Of a stretch of DNA of 64,000 bases, positions 16,528 through 25,832 are shown piece by piece (the first letter of the stretch is position 1; every line of letters begins with the position of its first letter). Position numbers and translations under genes: made by a program. The DNA lies in NCBI GenBank assembly GCA_017515205.1, contig JAFWHN010000002.1, positions 1-64,000 of the forward strand, in the 5' to 3' direction. The notes under the pieces were generated by a model that was given only the letters and a program-made list of their open reading frames with translations, did no database searches and was not told the DNA's origin. The DNA comes from Candidatus Saccharimonadota bacterium. Lineage in GTDB: Bacteria; Patescibacteriota; Saccharimonadia; Saccharimonadales; Saccharimonadaceae.

Positions 16528-19500
16528 CTATTGTCTAGGCGCAAGTTCTCTCGTATATACTGACTCCAAATGTATGTCGCCATCGTTACTCATCTCATCG
16601 CCATTATCGTCATTATCAGCTTCTTTCCCACCCCATTTATAAAGCGTCGGATCAAAATTGATAATTTCCGCCGGAATCATGGAATTTGCACCAGTTGCTG
16701 CACCATAAGTACGATTCGCCTTCAAAGAACCTGTAATAATCGCACCATTTACTCTCAATTGATAAGAATTGTCCCTACTATTTACGTCCTCAGAATTACC
16801 ACAAGTATCCACATTGTCGGCAATAATCAAAGCATCAATTCGCCCAACAGGACAATCAATCTTCACATCCTTCTCAGAATAAATCACCAGTTTTGGTATA
16901 TCACTAAGTTTTACATAGCTACTAGTCAAATACATTAAATTCCCAGTTATTCTAATATCGCCAGTAGCATGCACTACTTGAATGCCATTTCTCACCCACT
17001 GTGCAGGAATAGTCAAATTACCTCTACCGTAATAATAATATATATTGTTTTCTGCATCCTTCAAATTATTATTGTCATTCAAAATCACGTTATTTTTATC
17101 TGGAATGTTTTCCGCTCCTTTATAACCAAATTTGGAGATAACCGAAGCTAAATCGCTAGTTATTCCACTACCAGTCGTAGAAACATTAGCAAAAGAAACC
17201 GATTGATTTGGTATAGTCAACGGATATAGTACATCTTTATTACCACCTAGAACATCACTAGGATTATTCCCATTCCCATTCGCCGGACTATACTTCGGCT
17301 GTACAACTCCATTAATATCAATCGATTGATAACCCAAACTTGCACCACTGCCAAACCCATTTGACCCATTGAACGAAATCACGCCAAGCTCTCCCCATGA
17401 GCCAAACTTCCTTCCTATAGTCACTTTCTTGTCAGCCACAGTAGTTCCTATTCTGCCAACACTATAAACATTGCCTCCCCAAACCTGCAAACTTGGTCTC
17501 TTTGCTACAATAAAGCACTTAGGTTCCGAAAGTCTCCAAGCGTCTTTATAGCCACTAACTTCAAGATTATCATCTTCTCCACTATCAGCTGGATAAACTG
17601 CGGCAATTGTACAAACATACGAACCAGCAGTTATATCTGGTACGTTAAAGCTGAATTTGCCAGATGTTTCATTCACAAAAACCTCTGGTATGCCTTCTAC
17701 ATCCGTTACACTACAACTACCTGCAGAACCTATTGCCTCGCAAAGATCATCAGAGCTAATATTCCGACAAGTCCTACTACCATCTTCGCTATTACCGCAT
17801 TCCACCAGCTCATCCTCATTTTCATCATCACCCAAGTCATCATCTAAGATGCCATCATTTCCATCCGAATCATCTTCTGTATCTTCTTCAACAAACTCAT
17901 CTTCTTCACTTTGAGACTCTTCATCGTCAATACCATCCTCTCCATAATCTACAGATTGCTCATCATCATCCATCAACCAATCCTCCTCCACATCCTCCCC
18001 GCTACCTGGCAAAAACACAATTACTTTTCCTGCTACATTTTTCGCTCCAGTAGCATATGCATTCTCTTTACTACCATCCGTTGTCACGCCGTTAGCCTTC
18101 TTCCTTAGGCTCACCTTAAACTCACCCACGTTTGTTGCTACTTCACCAGCGTATACTGCATCCGTAAACTGCTTAACTTCAGCGCTCATCTTAAAATTAT
18201 ACGGAACTTTCACCTTAGCTACATCAGATAAGACACTTCGCCAAACAGTAGCACTATCTCCAGATTTCGTCACTTTAGTTGGCGTATTACTACTAGTATT
18301 TACATACTCTTCAACCACAGACCCTACATTACTAGGCTCTATCACACAATTACTAACACAATCCGTAGACTCCACTACCGTTGTAGCCGAACTACCATTA
18401 TCTCTCGTAAAGGTCTTTGTCCACAAACCATTTACACTAAACTTATTCTCCCAGGCAGTCCATAAATCGCCAATTTTCTTTTTGCTCCTACTAGTTAGTT
18501 CTTGACTACCAACTTTAACTGACTTTACTTCCCACGTATAGCCCTTCTGAGCATCCGGTTCATATGTCACACGATACTTCACCTTGTCGCCAGGTTTAGC
18601 AAAAACAGTACTCTTATAAGTCTTATATTCCTGATTAGCCGAATCACTATCGTTTTTCACTTCAATCGCAATATCACTTTTCTCAACTTTCACGGGAGCC
18701 TTATACATGGCATAAAACTTCTTATCCTGTGTTATCTCTTTTACCTGATACGAATTAGCGCTCACACAGCCCGTACCTTCTTTTGTTTTGCAAATCTTTT
18801 TTTGATAAGTGTACGTAACGCCACCAATAGTAACGGTTGGCCTCCACTTAGGGTTTTCCACTTTAACTTTAGGATTTCTGTATCTCATTACTTTAACATA
18901 ATCTATAGGCGTCTTAGACAAAAGCTTTCCATTTTCCTCATTTACAGCATATAAACTCACGGTTCTAGTCTCCAAACATTCATAACCATGTCCTTTTGGT
19001 ACCCAATCATCAGCACTATGTTTTCTATTCATCGACTTATAAAGATAAGCCGCTGCTCTCTGTGTCAATTTCCAAGTATGCATATTCGTACCTTTTGTCA
19101 AACCCTCTTCAATCTCTGTTACATTCTTTGCTTTATAATTATTATAATGCACAACATAATCCTTACTCTTACCCTTAAGCGGAACACGGTAAGCTGCTGG
19201 TCCCCAATAAGTAAAGACGTTTTTCTTTTTAGGTTTACCAGTAAGGCTCTTATTATCATTCCCATTAGCGCCGTCAAACACAAACGCCATATAATACTGC
19301 ATACTATCAGACTTTATGCATTTCTTAGCAAGTTTACCATCATAGTCAATAGAAGTACCACTTAATGCTTTAATTCTAGAACAACCCGGCTTATTATAGC
19401 CACTCGTCTTCTTACAATACCTTGGGCCATTTTTATATAACTGGTAAAGCTTATAAATATTACTAGAAGAATGCTTCGGTAGTTTAAATAAATGCCAACT

Positions 19501-19686
19501 TGCTCCACCTGTGTGATCAGGACAAACATTGACCGTAAAAGTGCTAGTATTATTACAATTATAAGTATTAACCGCTGTACCACCTTCACCAGGACCACCA
19601 GCTGCAAAAACTTTGTCAGAGATAGCAAAAAGCCACAACAAGCCTAAGAGGGTAATACAAAACATCAACAAAACTGCACTCTTCAT
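16528..19686 (-). CDS. Giant secreted surface protein
   Basis: A 1052-residue exported protein with a signal peptide (about 1-28). The N-terminal region (about 30-550) is Cys- and Lys-rich with beta-like stretches; a highly acidic Asp/Glu/Ser linker follows (about 570-640), then a further Cys region, and a C-terminal region with GNLTIPAQWVRNGI, IYSEKDVKIDCPVGRIDALII and a PAEIINFDPTLYKW ending that looks like a repeated-strand (beta-helix-like) domain. I do not recognise a named family; a cell-surface or adhesive role is inference. The start at 19686 gives the proper signal peptide and has AAGGAAAG upstream; 19722 is an alternative. Confidence 0.65.
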   Translation of the reverse strand: MKSAVLLMFCITLLGLLWLFAISDKVFAAGGPGEGGTAVNTYNCNNTSTFTVNVCPDHTGGASWHLFKLPKHSSSNIYKLYQLYKNGPRYCKKTSGYNKPGCSRIKALSGTSIDYDGKLAKKCIKSDSMQYYMAFVFDGANGNDNKSLTGKPKKKNVFTYWGPAAYRVPLKGKSKDYVVHYNNYKAKNVTEIEEGLTKGTNMHTWKLTQRAAAYLYKSMNRKHSADDWVPKGHGYECLETRTVSLYAVNEENGKLLSKTPIDYVKVMRYRNPKVKVENPKWRPTVTIGGVTYTYQKKICKTKEGTGCVSANSYQVKEITQDKKFYAMYKAPVKVEKSDIAIEVKNDSDSANQEYKTYKSTVFAKPGDKVKYRVTYEPDAQKGYTWEVKSVKVGSQELTSRSKKKIGDLWTAWENKFSVNGLWTKTFTRDNGSSATTVVESTDCVSNCVIEPSNVGSVVEEYVNTSSNTPTKVTKSGDSATVWRSVLSDVAKVKVPYNFKMSAEVKQFTDAVYAGEVATNVGEFKVSLRKKANGVTTDGSKENAYATGAKNVAGKVIVFLPGSGEDVEEDWLMDDDEQSVDYGEDGIDDEESQSEEDEFVEEDTEDDSDGNDGILDDDLGDDENEDELVECGNSEDGSRTCRNISSDDLCEAIGSAGSCSVTDVEGIPEVFVNETSGKFSFNVPDITAGSYVCTIAAVYPADSGEDDNLEVSGYKDAWRLSEPKCFIVAKRPSLQVWGGNVYSVGRIGTTVADKKVTIGRKFGSWGELGVISFNGSNGFGSGASLGYQSIDINGVVQPKYSPANGNGNNPSDVLGGNKDVLYPLTIPNQSVSFANVSTTGSGITSDLASVISKFGYKGAENIPDKNNVILNDNNNLKDAENNIYYYYGRGNLTIPAQWVRNGIQVVHATGDIRITGNLMYLTSSYVKLSDIPKLVIYSEKDVKIDCPVGRIDALIIADNVDTCGNSEDVNSRDNSYQLRVNGAIITGSLKANRTYGAATGANSMIPAEIINFDPTLYKWGGKEADNDDNGDEMSNDGDIHLESVYTRELAPRQ

Positions 19687-19810
19687 CGTGCTATTCTTTC
19701 CTTCTCGACATACCTCATTCATATACTAGAATATTACCACAACCATAATAAAAATACAAACTTTTTATGAAAAATTTCTGAAATTTCTATATAAATACTA
19801 TTTCAAAGAA

Positions 19811-21040
19811 TTATTTTGCGAATTTTTCACGCAACCATTTATCAGCCGGCCCCGCCGTCATCAAAACCACCAAGTATCCTTCATCCAAATATTTCCTAAT
19901 ATTCTCAGCTAATTCATCATTTAGCTCCACCACTTCCGCAACCTCACGATTTTTCAACTTCTCTACTAATTGCGCCGGCTGCAAAACTTCCAAATCCGGA
20001 TTCTCACGTGTCAAATACGTTGGCAACCAGTAAACTTTATTTGCCCCATTAAAAACTTCGTAATACTCATCCTGTATTTCATGTTGTCTAGTATTTTGAT
20101 GCGGCTGATAAATCACTACTACACCTTTTTTGCCCAAAATCTTACATTCCTCACTTGCAATTTCCATCGTCGCCGCAATTTCTTCCGGATGATGCGCATA
20201 ATCCGAATACAAACCTTCACAAATCCTTTCAAATCTTCGCCCTACACCCGGAAATTCATTCAAAACTTGCTTAATTTCGTTTTCATCAAATACCAATCCC
20301 GAATCTTTCATCATTTCCTTCACAGCCAGCAACGCCAAGCCCGCATCCTTTCGTCTCACTTCTCCGGCTAGCTGAAAATCCTTGTCTATCGAATCACCAA
20401 AAATCACTCCTTCCGATTGATCCTCGAACTGTTCAAACGCTTTTTTATAATCTTCTGGTGTTTTATATATATCAGGATGATCATAAGAAACTACCGGAAT
20501 CACCGCTAGCCACGGATGATACTTCAAAAAATTCCGATCATACTCGTCTGCCTCATAAACAAAATATTTATCGCCCGGTTTATAGGCACCAGATTTTGCA
20601 AATCCTAAAGTTGTACCAACGATATACGAAACTGGCAACCCTAATTTCAAAGAAACCCAAATAATCATCGCCGTCGTCGTAGTCTTTCCATGAGTCCCGG
20701 CCACCGCCACCATTTTTAGCCCCAGCTCTGACACCAAAAACGCCGTCAAATCATCACGTTTCGTACACTTCACACCAGCTTCCTTAGCCATCACCAATTC
20801 CGCATGATCTTTAGGCAGAGCTGAAGTATAAACAAACCAATCTAAGCCAGCTTCAATTCTTTCCTGTAAGTATTTGCCATCTTGCTCGCCAATTTTTACA
20901 TCAATACCTGCCGCAATCAATTCATCATAAATCGCCCCTTTTGCGAGATCTGAGCCACAAACCTCCATCCCAGCTTGCTTTGCCATCAACGCCAACGGGC
21001 CCATTCCCGTCCCCGATATTCCAGATATGTATATATTCAT
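19811..21040 (-). CDS. murC: UDP-N-acetylmuramate-L-alanine ligase MurC
   Basis: A 409-residue Mur ligase that adds L-Ala to UDP-MurNAc in peptidoglycan precursor synthesis. Seen: N-terminal GISGTGMG (7-14), ATP loop AGTHGKTTT (114-122), EADEYDRNFL and the Mg/substrate segment YDHPDIY, then GVGRRFE and YAHHPEEI. It could be mistaken for Mpl, but length and order fit MurC. The start at 21040 is preferred over 21079 because a TATAAT-like -10 lies between this gene and tsaE, which diverges 18 bases away. Confidence 0.92.
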   Translation of the reverse strand: MNIYISGISGTGMGPLALMAKQAGMEVCGSDLAKGAIYDELIAAGIDVKIGEQDGKYLQERIEAGLDWFVYTSALPKDHAELVMAKEAGVKCTKRDDLTAFLVSELGLKMVAVAGTHGKTTTTAMIIWVSLKLGLPVSYIVGTTLGFAKSGAYKPGDKYFVYEADEYDRNFLKYHPWLAVIPVVSYDHPDIYKTPEDYKKAFEQFEDQSEGVIFGDSIDKDFQLAGEVRRKDAGLALLAVKEMMKDSGLVFDENEIKQVLNEFPGVGRRFERICEGLYSDYAHHPEEIAATMEIASEECKILGKKGVVVIYQPHQNTRQHEIQDEYYEVFNGANKVYWLPTYLTRENPDLEVLQPAQLVEKLKNREVAEVVELNDELAENIRKYLDEGYLVVLMTAGPADKWLREKFAK

Positions 21041-21058
21041 GATATAATATATTATACA

Positions 21059-21463
21059 ATGAAAACTAGTTCCGAACAAGAAATGCTAGCTTTTGGCGAA
21101 CAGTTCGCTAAAACCATCAAAGTTCCCTCAGTCATCGAACTTATCGGTGATGTCGGCGCCGGCAAAACCACTTTCGTCCGTGGCCTGGCTGCAGGGCTTG
21201 GTATCAAAGAGCCTATCACTAGCCCTAGCTTCACCATCTCCAAATCTTACGCTTTGCCAAATGGTGGTAATCTCGTCCATTATGATTTTTATCGTCTTGA
21301 AGACCCTGGCATTATGCAAGATGACCTCACCGAAAATCTCAAAAACCCTCAAAACATCATCGTCATCGAATGGGGCGAATCTATCGAAAATCTTATTCCC
21401 AAAAATCATGTAACTATCAAAATCGATTACAACGATGATGGCACCAGAAAGGTTACACTATGA
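21059..21463 (+). CDS. tsaE: tRNA t6A synthesis ATPase TsaE
   Basis: A 134-residue TsaE, the ATPase that drives turnover of the TsaBDE complex making t6A37 on ANN-decoding tRNAs. Seen: GDVGAGKTTF (30-39), SPSFTISKSY, HYDFYRLEDP and IIVIEWGE. The start at 21059 matches the family start; the longer ORF upstream runs through the murC promoter. Its stop overlaps the tsaB start (ATGA). Confidence 0.95.
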   Translation: MKTSSEQEMLAFGEQFAKTIKVPSVIELIGDVGAGKTTFVRGLAAGLGIKEPITSPSFTISKSYALPNGGNLVHYDFYRLEDPGIMQDDLTENLKNPQNIIVIEWGESIENLIPKNHVTIKIDYNDDGTRKVTL

Positions 21464-21792
21464 AGCTTTATCTCGATACCTCTACTCCAGAAACAATTTT
21501 AAAGCTAGATAATCACGAATACCGATATACTTTTAAAAACGATCTTGCCGAAAAACTACTTCAATTTATTAAAGACAAACTAGACGAGAATCAGCAAACT
21601 TGGCAAGACCTCACCGAAATCACTTTTATGTCTGGCCCTGGTTCTTTCACTGGACTTCGCATTGGCGCCACCGTTGTCAATACTCTATCTAGCGAATTAA
21701 GTATTCCTCTCTACGATCATCATGGCAAAAAACACCAAATCATTTTACCAGAATACGGCCGCTCTGCTAACATCGGCAAACCCGTAAAATAA
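21460..21792 (+). CDS. tsaB: Truncated TsaB
   Basis: A 110-residue protein matching the N-terminal half of TsaB (usually about 220 residues): YLDTSTPE, SGPGSFTGLRIGATVVNTLS. This helical/ASKHA half forms the interface with TsaD and TsaE; the C-terminal half is missing, with a clean stop and no downstream in-frame remnant seen. It is translationally coupled to tsaE. Either a short functional form or a decayed gene; coupling and intact motif favour function. Confidence 0.85.
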   Translation: MKLYLDTSTPETILKLDNHEYRYTFKNDLAEKLLQFIKDKLDENQQTWQDLTEITFMSGPGSFTGLRIGATVVNTLSSELSIPLYDHHGKKHQIILPEYGRSANIGKPVK

Positions 21793-21795
21793 CTA

Positions 21796-22920
21796 TTATT
21801 TATTCAACTTATTTCTTAATAAACTTCTAATCGAAAACGCCAATAATACAGAAAGTGCTACCACCATCACCCCCTCAATCGTCATCATAATCACAAAACC
21901 TCGTGTGCCATCTGGCCTTACCACTGTGCTTTCACCTAGAGGCGCTACGTAAGTTGGATCCGTTGGATCATAAGCAATTTGCAAGCCCTCATCTTTACGA
22001 TTTGCCAATTTAGCATCAGTAATACCTAAATTCATACCCGAAAACTTAATACCAAATGTCGAACCGTCAGAATCACGATCCGCATGGAAAATCCTTACCA
22101 TCGAACCTTCATCACCACCAATATTTATACCAGTATAGGCAAACTCTTCGCCTTGCACGCTCGCATAAACTTCACCTGCCTCATTAATATAAAACTTCCC
22201 AGATGTTGCTTCGTGTATACCACCCATATCAATCGCCAATCTATCACCCACAAATACGAATGTATCATCATCCGCCGTGATTTCAAAGCTCTCCTTCCCA
22301 CTCTTCAAGATCGTAAACGGCACCGCAAAATTCATCGTAAACAAATGGTTATGACCATCTTGATTTACTACGTCTCCCTTGCTAAACTCAACTTCATCCA
22401 AAGGGTAAAACTCTTTCTGGTAAAACGAAAATTCCGCCCCCTCAGTCTTATAATCCATCTTCAAATTGCCAACATAATTTTCGCTTTTACCTTCTACTGC
22501 ATCAAACCAACGTGTCATATCTTTCATACTTCGATTCGGCGTCAAATTACCGCCCTTCGCCACCGGCAAATAATCCTCACCTAACTGATAATCAACTAAC
22601 CCTTCTTCAATCGCCTTATTATAATATCCACAATAGCTCCATTCAAACTGCCGCGCATACAAAGCATTACTCAATCCCACATTATATAAATCAACACATT
22701 TATCTGACTTCTGGTCAAAGTACATCACCGACAAAAACACATCCTTATCATCCGACACACCTGCACTTGCCAAAATCGCCTCTGGTTTATGAGAAATCGC
22801 CACCTGATCTATTGTCCCCATCGTTCGCGACATGCCAACAATGGTCAACACCAATGCTACAGCAAATACGCCTAGAGCTATCAAACCAAAAGTTTTCGAT
22901 TTTCCTTTTTTCTTAACCAT
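21796..22920 (-). CDS. Fibro-slime (PA14-like) domain surface protein
   Basis: A 374-residue protein with membrane segments at both ends (about 12-32 and 342-366). The middle contains a fibro-slime/PA14-type beta domain: NHLFTMNFAVPF, ESFEITADDDTFVFVGDRLAIDMGG, then VRIFHADRDSDGSTFGI. Such domains often bind carbohydrate on the cell surface; substrate here is unknown. The start at 22920 has GGAGAAAAG upstream; the earlier ORF start lacks support. It is the last gene of a three-gene unit with those at 22972 and 23349. Confidence 0.75.
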   Translation of the reverse strand: MVKKKGKSKTFGLIALGVFAVALVLTIVGMSRTMGTIDQVAISHKPEAILASAGVSDDKDVFLSVMYFDQKSDKCVDLYNVGLSNALYARQFEWSYCGYYNKAIEEGLVDYQLGEDYLPVAKGGNLTPNRSMKDMTRWFDAVEGKSENYVGNLKMDYKTEGAEFSFYQKEFYPLDEVEFSKGDVVNQDGHNHLFTMNFAVPFTILKSGKESFEITADDDTFVFVGDRLAIDMGGIHEATSGKFYINEAGEVYASVQGEEFAYTGINIGGDEGSMVRIFHADRDSDGSTFGIKFSGMNLGITDAKLANRKDEGLQIAYDPTDPTYVAPLGESTVVRPDGTRGFVIMMTIEGVMVVALSVLLAFSIRSLLRNKLNK

Positions 22921-22971
22921 TCTTTTCTCCAATTTTAGTATAAGCCCTTTTCTGCAAAAAAGCAAGATTGG

Positions 22972-23349
22972 CTATTCTGTTTTCTCCTCCGGCTTGATTC
23001 CTAACTTTTCGTCTGACAAAGCCGCTGCATCAAATGGCTTTTCGTACTCATCGACCTCTTCAATTTCAGCCCCAATTTTTTCCAAATACTCTCCCAAACT
23101 TTCACCCGTCAAGTCACCACTCTTCGCAAAATCATATTCCTCATCACTGTCATCATTATCGTCTTCTACTTCCTCTTCGTCCGGCAAAAATCCAGGCCGC
23201 GAACGATCCAAATAAATATCTCCCGAATTATGATAGACTGCTAAGCTCACGCCAGTAGTCATTAATGCTACTACAATGGAGACTAAACCTAACAGCAAAA
23301 GGTTTCTCGAGCCATCACGTATCTGAAACTTAGGTTTCTTGTCGTCCAT
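22972..23349 (-). CDS. Acidic single-TM protein
   Basis: A 125-residue protein with one membrane segment (about 16-35) followed by a very acidic region (EEEVEDDNDDSDEE) and no recognised domain. Its ATG overlaps the upstream stop by one base (TAATG), with GGAGAAAAT as ribosome-binding site, so it is coupled to the gene at 23349. Likely a helper of the fibro-slime protein, by position only. Confidence 0.55.
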   Translation of the reverse strand: MDDKKPKFQIRDGSRNLLLLGLVSIVVALMTTGVSLAVYHNSGDIYLDRSRPGFLPDEEEVEDDNDDSDEEYDFAKSGDLTGESLGEYLEKIGAEIEEVDEYEKPFDAAALSDEKLGIKPEEKTE

Positions 23350-23855
23350 TATATTTTCTCCTTCAGTTTAGTCACCAATCGTACATTTTTTGACATCAAA
23401 TTTCGAAGAAGCATGGTGTCCTGATCCATCGTCTTCCGTTTTTGGCGCACTTTTACCAATTTCTCATAAAACTCTTCTGGCTCTTTCTTGCAATCCATTG
23501 CCACAAGCTCTTCTAGCTGCTGCTGATAAGAAATATAATCACTCGAAAAAGCCGTCTTAGCGTCTACGAAATTATTCTGGTTCTCCACAAAATCCGCATT
23601 GGAAAGATTCTTTTCTACCAATTTCACATTGAGTGGCATAATAAACCGATTCAAAATTGCATCATATTTACCACCTAAATGCACCCGTACTTTCGCATCC
23701 TCACGCTGAATTTTTTTCAAATCGTCCTTAATCGCATCACAACGCGTTTCAATCAAGTCCAGCTTTTCTTCACTAATTGCCACTACTGGCAACACCAAAA
23801 CTTGACAAAAAAGCATAAGTATGATAAAATAAGAAGATAGATATTTTTTCTTCAT
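23349..23855 (-). CDS. Secreted or anchored helical protein
   Basis: A 168-residue protein with a signal peptide or anchor (about 5-26) and an all-helical, coiled-coil-like remainder with two Cys (ETRCDAI and MDCKK). No family recognised. TACAAT (23862-23867) lies 6 nt before the ATG, implying leaderless expression of the three-gene surface operon running to 21796. Confidence 0.55.
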   Translation of the reverse strand: MKKKYLSSYFIILMLFCQVLVLPVVAISEEKLDLIETRCDAIKDDLKKIQREDAKVRVHLGGKYDAILNRFIMPLNVKLVEKNLSNADFVENQNNFVDAKTAFSSDYISYQQQLEELVAMDCKKEPEEFYEKLVKVRQKRKTMDQDTMLLRNLMSKNVRLVTKLKEKI

Positions 23856-23893
23856 ACTCTTATTGTATCACGAAATAGAAACTAAAAATACTT

Positions 23894-25753
23894 TTAGTCC
23901 TTTTTTAACATCACAGTAAACGCCTCTGCAGGAATATCCACTTTACCAAATCGTTTCATGCGGGCTTTGCCTCGTTTTTGTTTATTGAGCAGTTTTGCCT
24001 TACGATCTCGGTCACCGGTGTGAATTTTAACCGTCACATCCTTACGATACGCCCCAATGGTCTCCCGCGCAATAATTCTCGCCCCAATCGCCGCCTGCAA
24101 TGCCACCTCATAATTCTGTCGCGGAATAATCTCTTTCAGTTTTTTTGTTATATCTCTACCAATCGCCTCCGCTTCCGTTCGATGCGCCACCACCGACAGC
24201 GCATCCATCTTATGCCCCGCCACTAGAAAATCAACCCGCACCAAATCTCCCGCTTGGTAACCTTTTAGCTCATAATTAAAAGAAGCATAGCCCGACGTTA
24301 CTGATTTTAACTGGTCATAAAAATCCGTCAGTAGATTTGCCATCGGCGCTTCAAAATCAATCACCGCTCTGGTCTCAATATAACTCAAATTCGTCTGATG
24401 CCCACGCCTCTCATTAATCAAATTCAGCACATTTCCAATCATCGATTTCGGTAAAATAATCTCACCCTTTGCCCATGGCTCCCTAATTTCCAAGACCTCC
24501 GACGCATCTGGTAATTCTGCCGCCGACTTTATCTCCTTCACTTCACCGTTATTCATTACTACTTCATAATTTGTCGACGGATTCGTCACGATTAAATCTA
24601 ACTTAAACTCCCGCTCTAGTCTCTCTTTAATAATATCTAGATGAAGTAGCCCCAAAAATCCAATTCGGAGACCAAATCCTAAAATCGGTGAATTCTCCGG
24701 TTCATATTCCAGTGCTGAATCCGACAAACTCAATTTTTCAATCGCTTCTTTAAGTTCCTTGTATTGATCGTTCGAAACCGGGAAAAATCCCGCGTACACA
24801 AACGGCACCACATGTTTATAACCTGGCAAAGCCACTTCCGCTGGATTTTTTAGAAGCGTCACCGTATCTCCCACGCGTGCTTCCCGCGTCGATTTCAAAT
24901 TCGTCACAATATAGCCAATTTCCCCTGCCTCTAGTTTCTCTTGCGGGCTCATCTTTGGCGTCAAAAAACCTACTTCGAGCGCCTCACCTCTTGTCTTTGT
25001 CCCCATCATCCAAATTTCGGCATTTTTCGGAATCTCTCCCTCAAATACCCGCACATACAAGACTACACCCCGATAATCATCGAAATATGAATCAAATATT
25101 AATGCTTTCGTGGTGCCTGAGTCGAGCGTTGTTTCGGGGGACGGGTCGCTTCGGCCCGTCGTCACGGGCGAAGCGCCCTCATTCTCGGTCGTAACCTCCG
25201 AAAGCCCCCGAAACAATCTTGCCTCAGGCCCCCAATCAATAATTGCGTCCAAAATCTTGTCTACTCCAACGCCAGTCTTGCCAGAAACTTCGATAATTTC
25301 CTTGCGTTCACAACCTAACAAATTCATTATCTGTGCCGCAACTGTATCTACGTCTGCCGCCGGCAAATCAATTTTATTAATCACTGGAATAATCTTCAAA
25401 TTTTGTTCCAAAGCTAGATATACATTCGCAAGTGTCTGCGCCTGGATTCCCTGCGTTGCATCTACTACTAAAACCGCCGTTTCCACAGCTGCAAGCGACC
25501 GCGATACTTCATACGAAAAATCCACATGTCCTGGCGTATCAATCAAATTTAGAATAAAACCTTTCCAGTGCATCGTCACTGGAGTTAGCTTTATCGTAAT
25601 CCCTTTTTCACGCTCAAGCTCCATCGAATCCAGCAGCTGTGATTTCATCTCACGCTTTGCCACCGTACCAGTAAGCTCCATCATCCGATCCGCAATCGTG
25701 GATTTCCCATGGTCAATATGCGCAATGATGCAAAAATTCCGTATCTTTTTCAT
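23894..25753 (-). CDS. lepA: Elongation factor 4 (LepA) with internal insert
   Basis: A 619-residue translational GTPase that back-translocates or remodels stalled ribosomes. Seen: AHIDHGKSTIADRM (G1), DTPGHVDF (G3), NKIDLPAAD (G4), elongation-factor domains and the C-terminal LepA-specific region with KRMKRFGKV-type basic end. Residues about 177-213, between GPEAR and KALIFDSYFD, are an insert coded by a palindromic element at 25115-25229; most LepA have only a short loop there. The reading frame is kept. TATAAT lies 7 nt before the ATG, with AAAGG in between. Confidence 0.95.
   Translation of the reverse strand: MKKIRNFCIIAHIDHGKSTIADRMMELTGTVAKREMKSQLLDSMELEREKGITIKLTPVTMHWKGFILNLIDTPGHVDFSYEVSRSLAAVETAVLVVDATQGIQAQTLANVYLALEQNLKIIPVINKIDLPAADVDTVAAQIMNLLGCERKEIIEVSGKTGVGVDKILDAIIDWGPEARLFRGLSEVTTENEGASPVTTGRSDPSPETTLDSGTTKALIFDSYFDDYRGVVLYVRVFEGEIPKNAEIWMMGTKTRGEALEVGFLTPKMSPQEKLEAGEIGYIVTNLKSTREARVGDTVTLLKNPAEVALPGYKHVVPFVYAGFFPVSNDQYKELKEAIEKLSLSDSALEYEPENSPILGFGLRIGFLGLLHLDIIKERLEREFKLDLIVTNPSTNYEVVMNNGEVKEIKSAAELPDASEVLEIREPWAKGEIILPKSMIGNVLNLINERRGHQTNLSYIETRAVIDFEAPMANLLTDFYDQLKSVTSGYASFNYELKGYQAGDLVRVDFLVAGHKMDALSVVAHRTEAEAIGRDITKKLKEIIPRQNYEVALQAAIGARIIARETIGAYRKDVTVKIHTGDRDRKAKLLNKQKRGKARMKRFGKVDIPAEAFTVMLKKD
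25115..25229. repeat. Palindromic in-frame element, copy in lepA
   Basis: A GC-rich stretch with nested inverted repeats: GCCTGAG (25115-25121) pairs with CTCAGGC (25223-25229), GTTTCGGGGG (25131-25140) pairs perfectly with CCCCCGAAAC (25205-25214), and the centre holds two small hairpins. The 64-base centre (25141-25204) matches 30520-30583 in truB at 48 of 64 positions without gaps, in the same orientation on the + strand, although lepA is read from the minus strand. It adds about 35 codons to lepA without breaking the frame. Confidence 0.85.
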
Positions 25754-25792
25754 TACCTTTATTATACCATCATTTCACAGAGGTAACAAACC

Positions 25793-25826
25793 AAAAAAAT
25801 AAATCGGAGCGAACTCCGATTTATTT
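25793..25826 (-). terminator. Terminator of pnp
   Basis: Perfect 13-bp stem AAATAAATCGGAG/CTCCGATTTATTT with a 4-nt loop, followed by a T-run on the minus strand, just past the pnp stop at 25833. Confidence 0.85.
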
Positions 25827-25832
25827 AAATTA

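Noticed and set aside
22084-22584. 166-codon open frame on the + strand
   Set aside because: It lies opposite the fibro-slime gene; the translation has no domain and no start signals.
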